A stretch of 64,000 nt of DNA from VYFG01 sp965248685 (GTDB lineage Bacteria > Pseudomonadota > Gammaproteobacteria > Arenicellales > Poriferihabitantaceae). A model generated the notes under the pieces. That model was not told where the DNA came from, did no database searches, and worked only from the letters and a program-made list of their open reading frames with translations. This document shows positions 18,283 to 28,460 of this stretch, in pieces (the stretch's first letter is position 1; each line of letters opens with the position of its first letter). The stretch is from NCBI GenBank assembly GCA_965248685.1, contig CBDFKC010000003.1, forward strand, positions 2,170,001-2,234,000. The letters run 5' to 3'. A program made the translations under genes and the position numbers.

Positions 18283-18312
18283 TTAATTCCAGGGAGATTG
18301 ATACAATGGTGC

Positions 18313-19041
18313 TCAGTCTGGCTGGCGTAAAAATTGACTTACCCAGCCGAATACTTCGGCAGAGTCGGTCTCATTGTTCGCTAACAGATCCAGGGTTTCC
18401 CGATACTTGTCATCGCCGATTAATCCGCGGCGAAATTCCGCGCGATAGGCACAATACTCTTTGTCAAATTCCGGGTGCCCCTGGATACCAAGCATCAGGT
18501 TGCCGTCGGTGATCATACTATTAGGGCAGAAATCGTTACTGCCAATAGTGCGAAATCCATCGGGAAGCGAAACTACCTGGTCCTGATGAATCACCACCAG
18601 CTTATATCCCTTTGCATCTGAGGTTAAGAACCCCGGGTTCGCGGAAACCCGGGTGTTGTGAATACCGAATCCCCAGCCGTTTTCCGAGCGTTCGGTTTCT
18701 CCACCCAGGGCATGGGCGATTAGCTGATGACCGAAGCAAATCCCGACCATTTTGACCCGGCTGTCATGACATTGTTGAACGAATGACATCAGATCACTTA
18801 TCCATTGCTTGTCATCAAATACGCTGGCGCTGGAGCCACTGATCAGATAGCCGTTGTGATCAGTCGGCAACCCAGGCAATGCGCCCTGATAGGCGGCATA
18901 TGGTGTTAACGTTATTTGATCGTCTATTGGGTTAATTCCGCGCTGAAACATCCCACAATAGTCGCCAAATTTTTCACGACCATCGGCAGGTACATCATCG
19001 CAGAGTAATAGGCCGATATTGAGTGAGGGGGGTTCTGTCAT
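18313..19041 (-). CDS. Class I glutamine amidotransferase-like protein
   Basis: 242 residues from the ATG at 19041; a longer in-frame start at 19101 adds 20 residues without similarity. The GATase1 triad is visible: nucleophile Cys in MVGICFGHQLIAHALGGE (about 119-136) and His-x-Glu in GIQGHPEFD near 190. The stand-alone GMP-synthase-like group includes gamma-glutamyl hydrolase-like enzymes and the GuaA-domain homologues that act on small amino compounds. No synthase partner is adjacent, so substrate is unknown. Confidence 0.85.
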   Translation of the reverse strand: MTEPPSLNIGLLLCDDVPADGREKFGDYCGMFQRGINPIDDQITLTPYAAYQGALPGLPTDHNGYLISGSSASVFDDKQWISDLMSFVQQCHDSRVKMVGICFGHQLIAHALGGETERSENGWGFGIHNTRVSANPGFLTSDAKGYKLVVIHQDQVVSLPDGFRTIGSNDFCPNSMITDGNLMLGIQGHPEFDKEYCAYRAEFRRGLIGDDKYRETLDLLANNETDSAEVFGWVSQFLRQPD

Positions 19042-19225
19042 AGGGAAAGGATGGTGCTTAATAGATGTGTCTATGGTTATATGCCATTCACCCCGTAACA
19101 ATCAAGTGGCAGGGGTTTTAGTCCGCTACCGGGTAAAACAAATCAGTCTTAAACCTTGTTTAAGCCGGGGTCTAAAGCTACCATTCAACTATCTCTTTTA
19201 CCCATTCGAATCGAAGGAATATAAA

Positions 19226-20101
19226 ATGATCAAAGGCAGTCTTGTCGCACTGGTTACCCCTATGTTTGATGATGGCAGTGTGGATTTTGACGCTCTTAAA
19301 AAACTGGTGGATTTTCATGTCGAGAGTGGTACCGATGCTATTGTTTCGGTGGGAACATCAGGAGAATCAGCGACCCTTGATATTCCGGAGCAAATAGAGG
19401 TTATTGGTCGTACCGTGGAGTTTGCCGCAGGCCGTATCCCGATTATTGCAGGGACCGGGGCAAATTCCACCACGGAAGCGCTGGAATTGACCGAGCGAGC
19501 GGCGGCGTTGGATATCGCTGCCTGCCTGCTAGTGGTTCCGTACTACAATAAGCCCCCCCAGGAAGGTCTGTATCGGCATTTCAAGCTGATTGCCGAACGG
19601 GTCGACATTCCCCAGATCCTCTACAATGTACCTGGCCGCAGTGCGCTGGATATGCATAACGATACCGTAGTGCGATTATCAAAAATTGATAATATTATCG
19701 GGATTAAGGATGCTACTGCGGACGTATCCAGAGTAGCGGATTTTATTGATCGTTGTAGCGAGGGGTTTTCGTTGTATTCTGGTGATGATGCCACCACATT
19801 GGATTTTATTAAGGCTGGGGGGCATGGCTGTATTTCGGTTACCGCCAATATCGCGCCCGCCAAGATGCATCAGATGATAGTCGCTGGATTGAGCGGAGAT
19901 TTTGCCCTCGCGGATAAACTAAATCAGGAACTGGACGGATTGCATGCCGGTTTGTTTCTCGAATCCAATCCGATTCCGGCAAAATGGGCATTGTTTCAAC
20001 TCGGTTACCTGAAGAATAATCTTCGGCTACCGATGATTCCGTTTTCAGCGCAATACTATGACCAACTAGAGCAAGCAATGAAGCAGGCCGGAGTCGTATA
20101 G
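19226..20101 (+). CDS. dapA: 4-hydroxy-tetrahydrodipicolinate synthase
   Basis: 291 residues from the ATG at 19226, preceded by AAGGAATATAAA; E. coli DapA has 292. A TIM-barrel lyase condensing pyruvate with aspartate semialdehyde in lysine and peptidoglycan synthesis. Seen: GTSGESATL, the tyrosine in YNVPGRSALDM and the Schiff-base lysine in GIKDATADVSR. The in-frame region 19019-19225 is not coding: it overlaps the divergent amidotransferase gene. The 184 bp between the two starts should hold both promoters. Confidence 0.96.
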   Translation: MIKGSLVALVTPMFDDGSVDFDALKKLVDFHVESGTDAIVSVGTSGESATLDIPEQIEVIGRTVEFAAGRIPIIAGTGANSTTEALELTERAAALDIAACLLVVPYYNKPPQEGLYRHFKLIAERVDIPQILYNVPGRSALDMHNDTVVRLSKIDNIIGIKDATADVSRVADFIDRCSEGFSLYSGDDATTLDFIKAGGHGCISVTANIAPAKMHQMIVAGLSGDFALADKLNQELDGLHAGLFLESNPIPAKWALFQLGYLKNNLRLPMIPFSAQYYDQLEQAMKQAGVV

Positions 20102-20170
20102 TCGAGTCGGGATTCTCAATAGCTTCCAGATGGCTGTCCGATGTCCAGGATTGAAAAATTGCAGCCCTAA

Positions 20171-23100
20171 ATGTTAGTTATTTCCGGGCGTATTGCGTTA
20201 TCTGATTTTCGCAAGGTCAAATTAGTTGAGCAGATAAAACCTTTAATTCCTGAATGTGTTGGGATTGAGGCGCGGTTTACCCATCTGGTCAATCTTTTGC
20301 CCGGAAAGGAACTGTCTCATGATGATCAGAAGGTATTGGGGCAATTGCTGGACTATGGACATGGGGTTGGGAGTTCAACAGAAATCGATGAACGGGATTT
20401 TACGCCGATAACTATCGTCAATCGGATATCAGTGCCAAGAATTGGCACAATTTCTCCCTGGGCCAGTAAAGCAACGGACATCGCACACCATTGCGGTTTG
20501 ACCGGGGTTCACCGGGTAGAGCGGGGTATCAGCTGGGAGATTTATCTGGCGCAATCCAACCCAGTTTCGGATCATTCAGCAGACAATCCGGAGACCGACC
20601 AGCAGCTAAAGGGAATACTGTTCGACCCCATGACCGAGTCGTTGCTCGGCAACGCCGACCAGGCAACTGCACTATTCGATAGGTCGAGTCCGGCCCCACT
20701 GTGCTGCATTGATATTCTGGGGGGTGGGATCGAGGCTCTTTCCCGTGCCGACCAGGAATTTGGGTTCGCCCTCAGTGAGCCCGAGCAACAGTATCTGGTT
20801 GAACAGTTTTCTGCTCTTGGCAGGAATCCCACGGATGTCGAGTTGATGATGTTCGCCCAGGTTAACTCGGAGCATTGCCGGCATAAAATTTTCAATGCTG
20901 ACTGGACGGTTGATGGAGAGCCTAAGGAATACTCACTTTTTGGCATGATTAGAACAACCCACGCAAATAACAGCGCTGGGACCCTGGTCGCATATAGTGA
21001 CAACGCCGCAGTATTAGAGGGCGCTGAGGCAATGCGCTTTCAGCCATCCGCAGATAGTGCTCGATTTCACTATGTGCGAGAGCCTGTGCATTTTACGGCC
21101 AAGGTCGAAACCCATAACCATCCCACCGCGATCTCGCCGTTTGCCGGCGCAGCCACTGGTTCCGGGGGTGAAATTCGTGACGAAGGGGCTACTGGCCGAG
21201 GCGGTAAGCCCAAGGCCGGACTGGCCGGATTTACAGTTTCACATTTGCGTCTGCCTGAATACCCGAAGCCTTGGGAAGACGAAGAATCCAAGCCGACCCG
21301 GATAGCTTCACCGCTTCAGATTATGCTGGATGGTCCCATCGGTGCAGCGGCTTTTAACAATGAATTTGGGCGCCCAAATATTTGTGGATATTTCCGCACA
21401 TTTGAACAATCAAACGATGCTTCAGGACGTTCGCGTTACGGTTATCACAAACCGATAATGCTGGCCGGTGGGCTTGGCAATATCCGTCCCGACCATATAC
21501 ATAAACAGCGCATTCCGGTAGGTGCTCCCATCATTGTCCTGGGTGGGCCTACCATGCTTATCGGTCTCGGCGGCGGTGCCGCATCCAGCGTAGCCGCAGG
21601 TAGCAGTTCGGAATCACTGGACTTTGCTTCGGTTCAGCGGGGGAATCCTGAAATGCAGCGCCGTTGCCAGGAAGTGATCGATAGCTGCTGCGCCATGGGC
21701 GCCGAAAACCCCATCGTATCGATCCATGACGTTGGTGCCGGCGGGATTTGTAATGCGCTGCCAGAACTGGTCCACGATGCCGGGCGTGGTGGAGAGTTTG
21801 AATTGCGTGAGGTATTAAACGATGAGCCGGGTATGTCACCAATGCAGATCTGGTGTAATGAGTCTCAGGAGCGGTATGTGCTCGCAATTGATCCTGCGCG
21901 GTTCGAACTATTTAGCGAAATTTGTAATCGTGAACGTTGTCTCTATACCAAAGTAGGCGTGGCAACAGAACAGACATCGCTAAAACTTACCGATCGATAT
22001 TTTTCGCAACCGGACAAGAGTTATTCCCCAGACCCAATAGATGTGTCTATGGATTTGTTGTTTGGGCTGCCGCCGAAGATGCAGCGCGATGTGGTATCCG
22101 GGTCTCCGCAGCTTGCTCATCTGATATTGGACGAGACTGCGCTTCCAGACTTATTCTCGCGAGTACTGTCTTTTCCCAGCGTTGCGGATAAAACATTTTT
22201 GGTAACCATCGGTGACCGCAGCGTTGGTGGCATGATTGCGCGAGATCAAATGGTAGGCCCTTGGCAGGTGCCCGTAGCCGACGTTGCGGTTACTATCGCG
22301 AGCTATCAGGGTTACAGCGGAGAAGCCATGGCGATAGGAGAACGCACACCGTTGGCCGTGATTGATGCCGCTGCGAGTGGGCGTATGGCAATTGGTGAGG
22401 CGTTAACTAATTTGGTGTCGGCATCGTTTAATGACCTCGGGTCGGTCAGGTTGTCGGCAAATTGGATGGTGGCAGCTGGGCAGCTAGGCCACGATGCGGA
22501 TCTTTTTCGAACCGTGCAGGCTGTTGCCATGGAACTATGTCCGGCCTTGGGGATTTCCATTCCGGTAGGCAAGGATTCGATGTCCATGCAGACCCAGTGG
22601 CAATCCGATGAAGGCGACAGGCTTAGTGTTGTTTCGCCGCTATCTTTGATTGTGACTGCATTTACCGGGGTAACCGATGTCAGAAAAACCGTGACACCGG
22701 AGTTACGCCTCGATCAGGGGCCAAGCGATCTTTGGTTGCTGGATCTTGGTAATGGCAAAAACCGTTTGGGTGGGTCGGTATTGGCCCAGGTACTTAATCA
22801 AATGGGAAACCAGGTTCCCGATGTCGATGCGGCGTTATTGAAATCGTTTGTTGAATTTATCCAGAAACTGAACCACCAGAATCTGTTGTTGGCTTACCAC
22901 GACCGGTCTGACGGTGGTCTGGCGGCTACTTTGTCGGAAATGTGTTTCACTGCCCGTTGTGCTGCCCAGGTCGATCTCGAATCGCTGGGTAGCGACCCAA
23001 TGGCGGCACTTTTTAATGAGGAGCTGGGAGCGTTGGTTCAGTGCAGAGAAAGCGACAGGAGTAAGATTAAAACCATTGCGGCGGAATTCGGCCTCGGTGA

Positions 23101-24142
23101 CATAATGCACCGAATTGGTCAGCCCGAGTCCGGTCAACTGGTTCGCATTGTATATGGGCAGCAGTCTTTGTTCGAAGGAAAACGGGTCGAGCTGCACCGC
23201 GCTTGGTCGGAGTTGTCCTGGCAAATGCAGATGCTGCGGGACAATCCCGATTGCGCCCTTCAGGAATACAATCGGTTGTCCGATCTCGATGATCCCGGGA
23301 TGCATGCTGAATTGAGTTTCGTACCCGCCCCGGCCCCCAATGCTTTAAAAAAACCTGGGTTGAAGCGGCCCCGTATTGCCATTCTTCGAGAGCAGGGCGT
23401 GAATGGCCAACTTGAAATGGCGGCAGCATTCGATCGGGCTGGTTTTGATGCGATCGACGTCACCATGAGTGATCTTGCGGCCGGTCAGACCCTGGAGGGG
23501 TTTCGTGGGTTCGCAGCATGCGGCGGGTTTTCATTTGGGGACGTGCTCGGCGCCGGTGAAGGGTGGGCAAAATCGATATTGTTTAATGCCCACCTGCGCA
23601 CAGTATTTACGGATTTCTTTCAGCGTTCAGATACCTTTGCCCTTGGCGTTTGTAACGGCTGCCAGATGATGTCTACCATAAAGCAACTGATTCCCGGAGC
23701 GGCACACTGGCCAAAGTTTGTGCGTAACCAGTCAGAACAATATGAAGCGAGATTTGTCACAGTAAAAATTGAATCCGATCAATCGATCATGTTTCGCGGA
23801 ATGCTTGGGACCCGTGTCGGTGTTTCGGTTGCACATGGTGAAGGTCGAGCCTGGTTTGAAAATCAATCTGACCTGACGCAATTGGAAGATGGCGGTCAGG
23901 TCGCGCTCCGGTTTGTTGATAATCATCATATTTCCACCGCATCGTATCCCTTAAATCCAAATGGCTCACCACAGGGTGTTACCGGCTTTACCAACACCGA
24001 CGGACGGTTTACTATCATGATGCCGCATCCTGAGCGTGTCTTCAGGAGTGTGACCCATTCCTGGCATCCTGACCAATGGCAGGAAGATAGTCCGTGGATG
24101 CAAATTTTTTACAATGCCCGAGAGTGGGTCGAACAGAATTAA
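20171..24142 (+). CDS. purL: Phosphoribosylformylglycinamidine synthase (large single-chain PurL)
   Basis: 1323 residues, the large proteobacterial form (E. coli 1295). Order: N-terminal PurS-like domain, linker, two AIR-synthase-type halves (with AQVNSEHCRHKIFNADW and KVETHNHPTAISPFAGAATGSGGEIRDEGATGRG) and a C-terminal glutaminase whose Cys lies in ALGVCNGCQMMS and His/Glu in MMPHPERVFR. It converts FGAR to FGAM with ATP and glutamine in purine synthesis. A small membrane protein gene begins four bases after its stop. Confidence 0.97.
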   Translation: MLVISGRIALSDFRKVKLVEQIKPLIPECVGIEARFTHLVNLLPGKELSHDDQKVLGQLLDYGHGVGSSTEIDERDFTPITIVNRISVPRIGTISPWASKATDIAHHCGLTGVHRVERGISWEIYLAQSNPVSDHSADNPETDQQLKGILFDPMTESLLGNADQATALFDRSSPAPLCCIDILGGGIEALSRADQEFGFALSEPEQQYLVEQFSALGRNPTDVELMMFAQVNSEHCRHKIFNADWTVDGEPKEYSLFGMIRTTHANNSAGTLVAYSDNAAVLEGAEAMRFQPSADSARFHYVREPVHFTAKVETHNHPTAISPFAGAATGSGGEIRDEGATGRGGKPKAGLAGFTVSHLRLPEYPKPWEDEESKPTRIASPLQIMLDGPIGAAAFNNEFGRPNICGYFRTFEQSNDASGRSRYGYHKPIMLAGGLGNIRPDHIHKQRIPVGAPIIVLGGPTMLIGLGGGAASSVAAGSSSESLDFASVQRGNPEMQRRCQEVIDSCCAMGAENPIVSIHDVGAGGICNALPELVHDAGRGGEFELREVLNDEPGMSPMQIWCNESQERYVLAIDPARFELFSEICNRERCLYTKVGVATEQTSLKLTDRYFSQPDKSYSPDPIDVSMDLLFGLPPKMQRDVVSGSPQLAHLILDETALPDLFSRVLSFPSVADKTFLVTIGDRSVGGMIARDQMVGPWQVPVADVAVTIASYQGYSGEAMAIGERTPLAVIDAAASGRMAIGEALTNLVSASFNDLGSVRLSANWMVAAGQLGHDADLFRTVQAVAMELCPALGISIPVGKDSMSMQTQWQSDEGDRLSVVSPLSLIVTAFTGVTDVRKTVTPELRLDQGPSDLWLLDLGNGKNRLGGSVLAQVLNQMGNQVPDVDAALLKSFVEFIQKLNHQNLLLAYHDRSDGGLAATLSEMCFTARCAAQVDLESLGSDPMAALFNEELGALVQCRESDRSKIKTIAAEFGLGDIMHRIGQPESGQLVRIVYGQQSLFEGKRVELHRAWSELSWQMQMLRDNPDCALQEYNRLSDLDDPGMHAELSFVPAPAPNALKKPGLKRPRIAILREQGVNGQLEMAAAFDRAGFDAIDVTMSDLAAGQTLEGFRGFAACGGFSFGDVLGAGEGWAKSILFNAHLRTVFTDFFQRSDTFALGVCNGCQMMSTIKQLIPGAAHWPKFVRNQSEQYEARFVTVKIESDQSIMFRGMLGTRVGVSVAHGEGRAWFENQSDLTQLEDGGQVALRFVDNHHISTASYPLNPNGSPQGVTGFTNTDGRFTIMMPHPERVFRSVTHSWHPDQWQEDSPWMQIFYNAREWVEQN

Positions 24143-24145
24143 TTA

Positions 24146-24580
24146 ATGGCGAGATCCAGATTTACTTTATTGAGTTTTTTGATGCGACTGGTGTTCGCGC
24201 TTGTCCTGGTGTTTGCCAGCTACAATCCGTTGGAAACCTGGTCGTATTTTCACTGGGCATTGCGACCCATGATGGAAAGCCTGGATAATTTTTCTATTGA
24301 GAAAGGTTTATTTGGGGTGGCGTTATTGATCGGTTGGGGTGTCTTTCTTGGTGCTACATTTAAATCACTAGGTTTTTTTGGGACGATTCTGGTAGCTGCT
24401 TTTTTTGGTTTGTTGCTTTGGTGGTTGATCGATTCAGGTTGGGTGTCGTTAGAAAAACAAAATACCTTGAACTGGCTGGTATTGGTTGGACTAAGCGGGG
24501 TTTTGGCTGCGGGTATTTCCTGGTCACATTTACGCCGCCGACTGACCGGGCAGGTAGACGTGGACGAAGCTGATAATTAA
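24146..24580 (+). CDS. Small inner-membrane protein of unknown function
   Basis: 144 residues with about four hydrophobic helices (roughly 8-24, 51-70, 72-92 and 105-124) and a short acidic tail. A conserved-looking ASYNPLETWSYFHW stretch follows the first helix. It resembles the small DUF6524-type membrane proteins, though I cannot confirm the family. It starts four bases after purL, so it is probably translated from the same message; no purine-related role can be inferred. Confidence 0.75.
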   Translation: MARSRFTLLSFLMRLVFALVLVFASYNPLETWSYFHWALRPMMESLDNFSIEKGLFGVALLIGWGVFLGATFKSLGFFGTILVAAFFGLLLWWLIDSGWVSLEKQNTLNWLVLVGLSGVLAAGISWSHLRRRLTGQVDVDEADN

Positions 24581-24613
24581 GCCTAGTATGTCCGACTACT
24601 AGACCAAAGACGC

Positions 24614-26557
24614 TTACTTGAAGTTTAAAACCTCAATAGTACGCTCTGAAATAAATCTCCAACCTTCCGGTGTTTCGATCATCTCTATGGATTTAATTAC
24701 CCTGTCTCGATAGGCTTGAGAAGTGTAGCGCTGGGTAAATCGAATTTCGGTAACTTCGTTATTCGCCCGGAATACTTCGGCATTTGATACGATGATTCGA
24801 ATTTCTTTGTTTTTCAATCGAGTTCGACGTAATGTTTCCCATCTGTCGCGATCAAGACTGGTATCTGCTGGAGTAAAGCTTTCGTCGTAAAATGATAAAT
24901 ACTGCTCAACGTCATTTTCCGACCAGGCGATTGCCCAGTCCAGAATTATTTGATCTTCGTTGATTCGCTGTTCTTGTTCCTCAGTAACAACCTGATCAAG
25001 TGGAATCGGCTCCACCCCAGTTGTCGGAATTGATAGTTCAGGCTGCATCGTCTCCGGGTCGACACTGGCAATCTCGATATCATTATTTCCATTGCTGTGA
25101 ACGGGTTCTGGCACCAACTCTGTGGGCACATTAATGCTGACTGTTTCGCTTTGAGCCAGCATTTCACTTTGCGACAATACTTCGTCAACAACTAAAGCTT
25201 CTCCTGCTGCAGTAGCCATTGATCCCAGGGCCGCACCGACGACCCCACTTGCTTTAATTGCCTCGTCAACGCTGGAGTCGACTTCAGATGACAGGTCAAT
25301 CTCGGGCTCCGACTCTTCAACGGCTGCGAGATCCGGCTCCTGGATAATGCTGTCAGGTGCTGCGATATCCACATTTGATGGATCCACCGAGGTAGTAGCT
25401 TCCAGTTGAATTTGACTTTTGAATGGCTCGATTTGCCCGGTGGGTTCAGAGCTTTGATCATCCACTGGTATAACCATAGCGGTTATTACGGATTCAGCGT
25501 CAATTGGTTTCGATTCTTCCACGATACTTTCCAATTGGCTGAATTCAACGGCAGCGACGGTTGATTCCGGCTCAATGGCGATGGGTTCAACTGCGGCAAC
25601 GACGGTTGATTCCGGCTCAATGGCGATAGCTTCAACCGCGGCAACGACGGTTGCTTCCGATTCAGCGGCAATGGGTTCAATCTCGGTAACTACGGTTGCT
25701 TCTGGTTCAATGGTGATGGGTTCAATTGCGGTAACGACGGTTGCTTCTGGTTCAATGGCAATGGATTCAATCGCGGTAACTTTGGTTACTTCTGGTTCAA
25801 TGGCCATGGGCTCAACCGCGGCAACTAAAATTGATTCTGGTTCAATAGCGATGGGCTCAACCGCCGTAACTACGGTTGTTTCTGGTTCAATAGCGATGGG
25901 CTCAACCGCCGTAACTACGGTTGCTTCTGGTTCAATAGCGATGGGCTCAACCGCGGTAACTACGGTTGCTTCTGGTTCAATAGCGATGGGCTCAACCGCG
26001 GTAACTACGGTTGTTTCTGGTTCAATAGCGATGGGCTCAACCGCGGTAACTACGGTTGTTTCTGGTTCAATAGTGATGGGCTCAACCTTGGCGACCACGG
26101 TTGTTTCTGGCGCAATAGCGATGGGCTCAACCGCGGTAACTACGGTTGCTTCTGGTTCAATAGCGGTAGGTTCAATAGCGGCGACTATGGTGGTTTCCGT
26201 TTCGAGCGTGGCCGGCTCGACGGATATTTCGGTTTCTACTACAGATTCGGTCTCCGCGATGACGCTCTTTATGCTATCGGGATTTTTTTCGATTAACGAT
26301 TCTGGGGCCTGCAACAGATCCGAAATGACAATATCATCTTCTATGCTGACTACCGCGGCGATCAAATCGGTGGACAAGGTAACCAGATCAAAATCAAATC
26401 CGGGGCGATCTGCGCGGGAATCCAAAGGGGTCATTAGCAACAGCAGACCCGTTATAGTTACAATTTTAAGGCAACAACCTCCAGTCAGGACACTTTCGGT
26501 CCAGCTTTTCGCACCTTCATCTATTGCTATAACGTTTTTCAATTTCCGGTCCAGCAT
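24614..26557 (-). CDS. Exported protein with fourteen 15-residue Glu/Val/Pro repeats and a SnoaL/Cds6-like C-terminal domain
   Basis: 647 residues. A hydrophobic stretch at 29-43 looks like a signal peptide or N-terminal anchor after an unusually long 28-residue leader. Residues 121-330 are fourteen near-identical copies of a 15-residue unit close to ETTVVTAVEPIAIEP, acidic and without Cys, Trp or Gly; a degenerate acidic linker follows to about 530. The last 110 residues form a separate cystatin/SnoaL-like domain (DWAIAWSENDVEQYLSFYDESFTP... GWRFISERTI), like the domain at the end of some YkuD/Cds6 envelope proteins. The repeats may act as an extended spacer that holds this domain away from the membrane; function is not known. 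Confidence 0.8.
   Translation of the reverse strand: MLDRKLKNVIAIDEGAKSWTESVLTGGCCLKIVTITGLLLLMTPLDSRADRPGFDFDLVTLSTDLIAAVVSIEDDIVISDLLQAPESLIEKNPDSIKSVIAETESVVETEISVEPATLETETTIVAAIEPTAIEPEATVVTAVEPIAIAPETTVVAKVEPITIEPETTVVTAVEPIAIEPETTVVTAVEPIAIEPEATVVTAVEPIAIEPEATVVTAVEPIAIEPETTVVTAVEPIAIEPESILVAAVEPMAIEPEVTKVTAIESIAIEPEATVVTAIEPITIEPEATVVTEIEPIAAESEATVVAAVEAIAIEPESTVVAAVEPIAIEPESTVAAVEFSQLESIVEESKPIDAESVITAMVIPVDDQSSEPTGQIEPFKSQIQLEATTSVDPSNVDIAAPDSIIQEPDLAAVEESEPEIDLSSEVDSSVDEAIKASGVVGAALGSMATAAGEALVVDEVLSQSEMLAQSETVSINVPTELVPEPVHSNGNNDIEIASVDPETMQPELSIPTTGVEPIPLDQVVTEEQEQRINEDQIILDWAIAWSENDVEQYLSFYDESFTPADTSLDRDRWETLRRTRLKNKEIRIIVSNAEVFRANNEVTEIRFTQRYTSQAYRDRVIKSIEMIETPEGWRFISERTIEVLNFK
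25568..26197 (-). repeat. Tandem array of fourteen 45-bp units inside the exported repeat protein
   Basis: Exactly 630 bp = 14 x 45 bp, each unit coding 15 residues. Units 4-8 are almost identical at DNA level, while those at either end have diverged, as expected for expansion and contraction from the middle. The periodicity is a multiple of three, so copy-number change keeps the frame. It also keeps the opposite strand open, producing a false 328-residue frame. Confidence 0.95.
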
Positions 26558-26681
26558 ATAGCCACCGTTCCAAGTCCATTAGCTTACCTCCCCCTTCCTT
26601 TAACGTTCCATCCCCGGGAAGTAACGAAAAATGTTACCAATCTGGCGCGTAGCCAGCAACAAGTCCTCCACATTTCGCCGT

Positions 26682-28337
26682 CTACATATTTGCGTAGTTC
26701 GGCCCTCCGGTACCTTCAGGCGTGACCCATGTTATATTTTTTGACGGATCTTTGATGTCACACGTCTTGCAGTGTACACAATTCTGCGCATTAATGCGAA
26801 GTTCCGGCGCATCCGGCGTGTTGATGAATTCATATACGCCAGCAGGGCAGAAGCGCTCTTCCGGGCCGCCATACTTCTGGAAATTCACATCAATCGCCTG
26901 GGCAGGATTGGCCAGTTGTAGATGGATCGGTTGATCTTCTTCGTGGTTGGTGCTGGACAGGTATACCGATGAAGTCTTGTCAAAGCTCAACACGCCATCA
27001 GGCTTGGGATAGGTGATTTGCCTGGATTCTGCAGCTGGCTTTAGGGTTTCATTGTCGGGTACGGGGTCTGCTAATTTAAATGGCAGCTTTCCGCCGAATA
27101 TGTTTTGATCGATGTAATTGTAGGCGCCGCCTAACCAGGTTCCAAATTTATGGATCGCAGCACCAAAGTTCCGAGATTGATGGAGTTCGTCAAATAACCA
27201 GGAGGATTTGAAATGCTCCTGGTATTGGTCAAGGCTGGCACCATTGGTAATTACGTCAAAGGCGGTTTCAGCGGCCAACATTCCGGATTTCATTGCGGTA
27301 TGTGAACCTTTAATCTTGGAGAAATTCAGGGTTCCGGCATCACAACCGATTATCAATCCACCCGGCAGGACCATTTTTGGCAACGCATTCAATCCGCCTT
27401 TGGTTATTGCCCGAGCTCCGTAGGTAATACGTTCACCGCCTTCCAGATACTTTTTGATTTCAGGGTGGTGTTTAAACCGTTGCAATTCATCGAATGGACT
27501 CATATGCGGATTGGAGTAAGATAAATCCGTTATCATGCCCATGGATACCAGATCGTCGTCGAGATGATAGAGGAACGAGCCGCCGGTGGAACCCGATTCG
27601 CTATGGGGCCATCCGGCGCCATGCAGCACCAGGCCTGGTTTATGCTTAGCCTTATCAATCTTCCAGAGTTCCTTGATACCAATGGCATAGTGTTGGGTTT
27701 CGCTGTCCTTATCCAGACCAAATTGAGAGATCAATTGCTTGCCAAGATGTCCCCGGCAACCTTCTGCAAATAAAGTCACCTTTGCATGCAATTCCATTCC
27801 GACCTCGTGGGAAGATTTGGCTTCCCCATCTTTGCCTCTTCCCATTTCTCCAGTGGCAACGCCCATTATCGAGCCGTCCTGGTTAAACAGCACTTCCGAT
27901 GCAGGAAACCCGGGGAAAATTTCGACTCCCAGTGACTCGGCCTGTTCTCCCAGCCAGCGGCACACCTGTCCGAGACTAATGATGTAATTGCCATCATTGC
28001 GCATGGGTTTAGGATGCATCCAATGGGGCATATGGGTCGCCTTTTCGGCGTTTTTGAACATAAGTACCTGATCCTCGCTAACCTTTGTGGTGATCGGTGT
28101 ACCCATGTTTTTCCAATCAGGGAACAATTCATCGATAGCCTTGGGCTCGAATACTGCTCCGGAGAGAATATGGGCGCCCACCTCAGAACCCTTTTCCAAC
28201 ACCACAACGGACAATTCCTGCTCTTTTTCCTGGGCCAGTTGCATTAGCCTGCATGCAGCAGAAAGCCCGGCAGGTCCTGCGCCCACAATGACGACATCTA
28301 CCTCCATGGATTCGCGTTCGGTTTGTTCTGTGGTCAT
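26682..28337 (-). CDS. Electron transfer flavoprotein-ubiquinone oxidoreductase
   Basis: 551 residues, full length for ETF-QO. FAD-binding VDVVIVGAGPAGLSAACRL near the N-terminus, GCDAGTLNFSKIKGSHTAMKSGM in the second FAD region, a membrane-dipping hydrophobic segment around 420-440, and the C-terminal [4Fe-4S] ferredoxin domain with CVHCKTCDIKDP plus the upstream Cys in RFCPAGVYE. It passes electrons from acyl-CoA and amino-acid dehydrogenases via ETF to ubiquinone. The ETF subunit genes are not in the window. Divergent from argD. Confidence 0.96.
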   Translation of the reverse strand: MTTEQTERESMEVDVVIVGAGPAGLSAACRLMQLAQEKEQELSVVVLEKGSEVGAHILSGAVFEPKAIDELFPDWKNMGTPITTKVSEDQVLMFKNAEKATHMPHWMHPKPMRNDGNYIISLGQVCRWLGEQAESLGVEIFPGFPASEVLFNQDGSIMGVATGEMGRGKDGEAKSSHEVGMELHAKVTLFAEGCRGHLGKQLISQFGLDKDSETQHYAIGIKELWKIDKAKHKPGLVLHGAGWPHSESGSTGGSFLYHLDDDLVSMGMITDLSYSNPHMSPFDELQRFKHHPEIKKYLEGGERITYGARAITKGGLNALPKMVLPGGLIIGCDAGTLNFSKIKGSHTAMKSGMLAAETAFDVITNGASLDQYQEHFKSSWLFDELHQSRNFGAAIHKFGTWLGGAYNYIDQNIFGGKLPFKLADPVPDNETLKPAAESRQITYPKPDGVLSFDKTSSVYLSSTNHEEDQPIHLQLANPAQAIDVNFQKYGGPEERFCPAGVYEFINTPDAPELRINAQNCVHCKTCDIKDPSKNITWVTPEGTGGPNYANM

Positions 28338-28460
28338 AGCGGTAATACTAATATTGTGGGATTAAAGGTTTTTGCAGTGTGCAAAGCTGAAGGTGATATT
28401 TTGCAACCGAAAACGTTAAAATGCCACACCAAAATCGAACTGCTAACGACCTTTAAAACC

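Noticed and set aside
19019..19225. 69-residue N-terminal extension of dapA
   Set aside because: It overlaps the divergent amidotransferase gene, lacks similarity, and a good ribosome-binding site precedes the ATG at 19226.
25575..26561. 328-residue plus-strand open frame rich in Met, Gly, Ser and Thr
   Set aside because: It is the reverse-strand shadow of the 45-bp repeats; no ribosome-binding site, and the minus frame has a signal peptide and a recognisable C-terminal domain.
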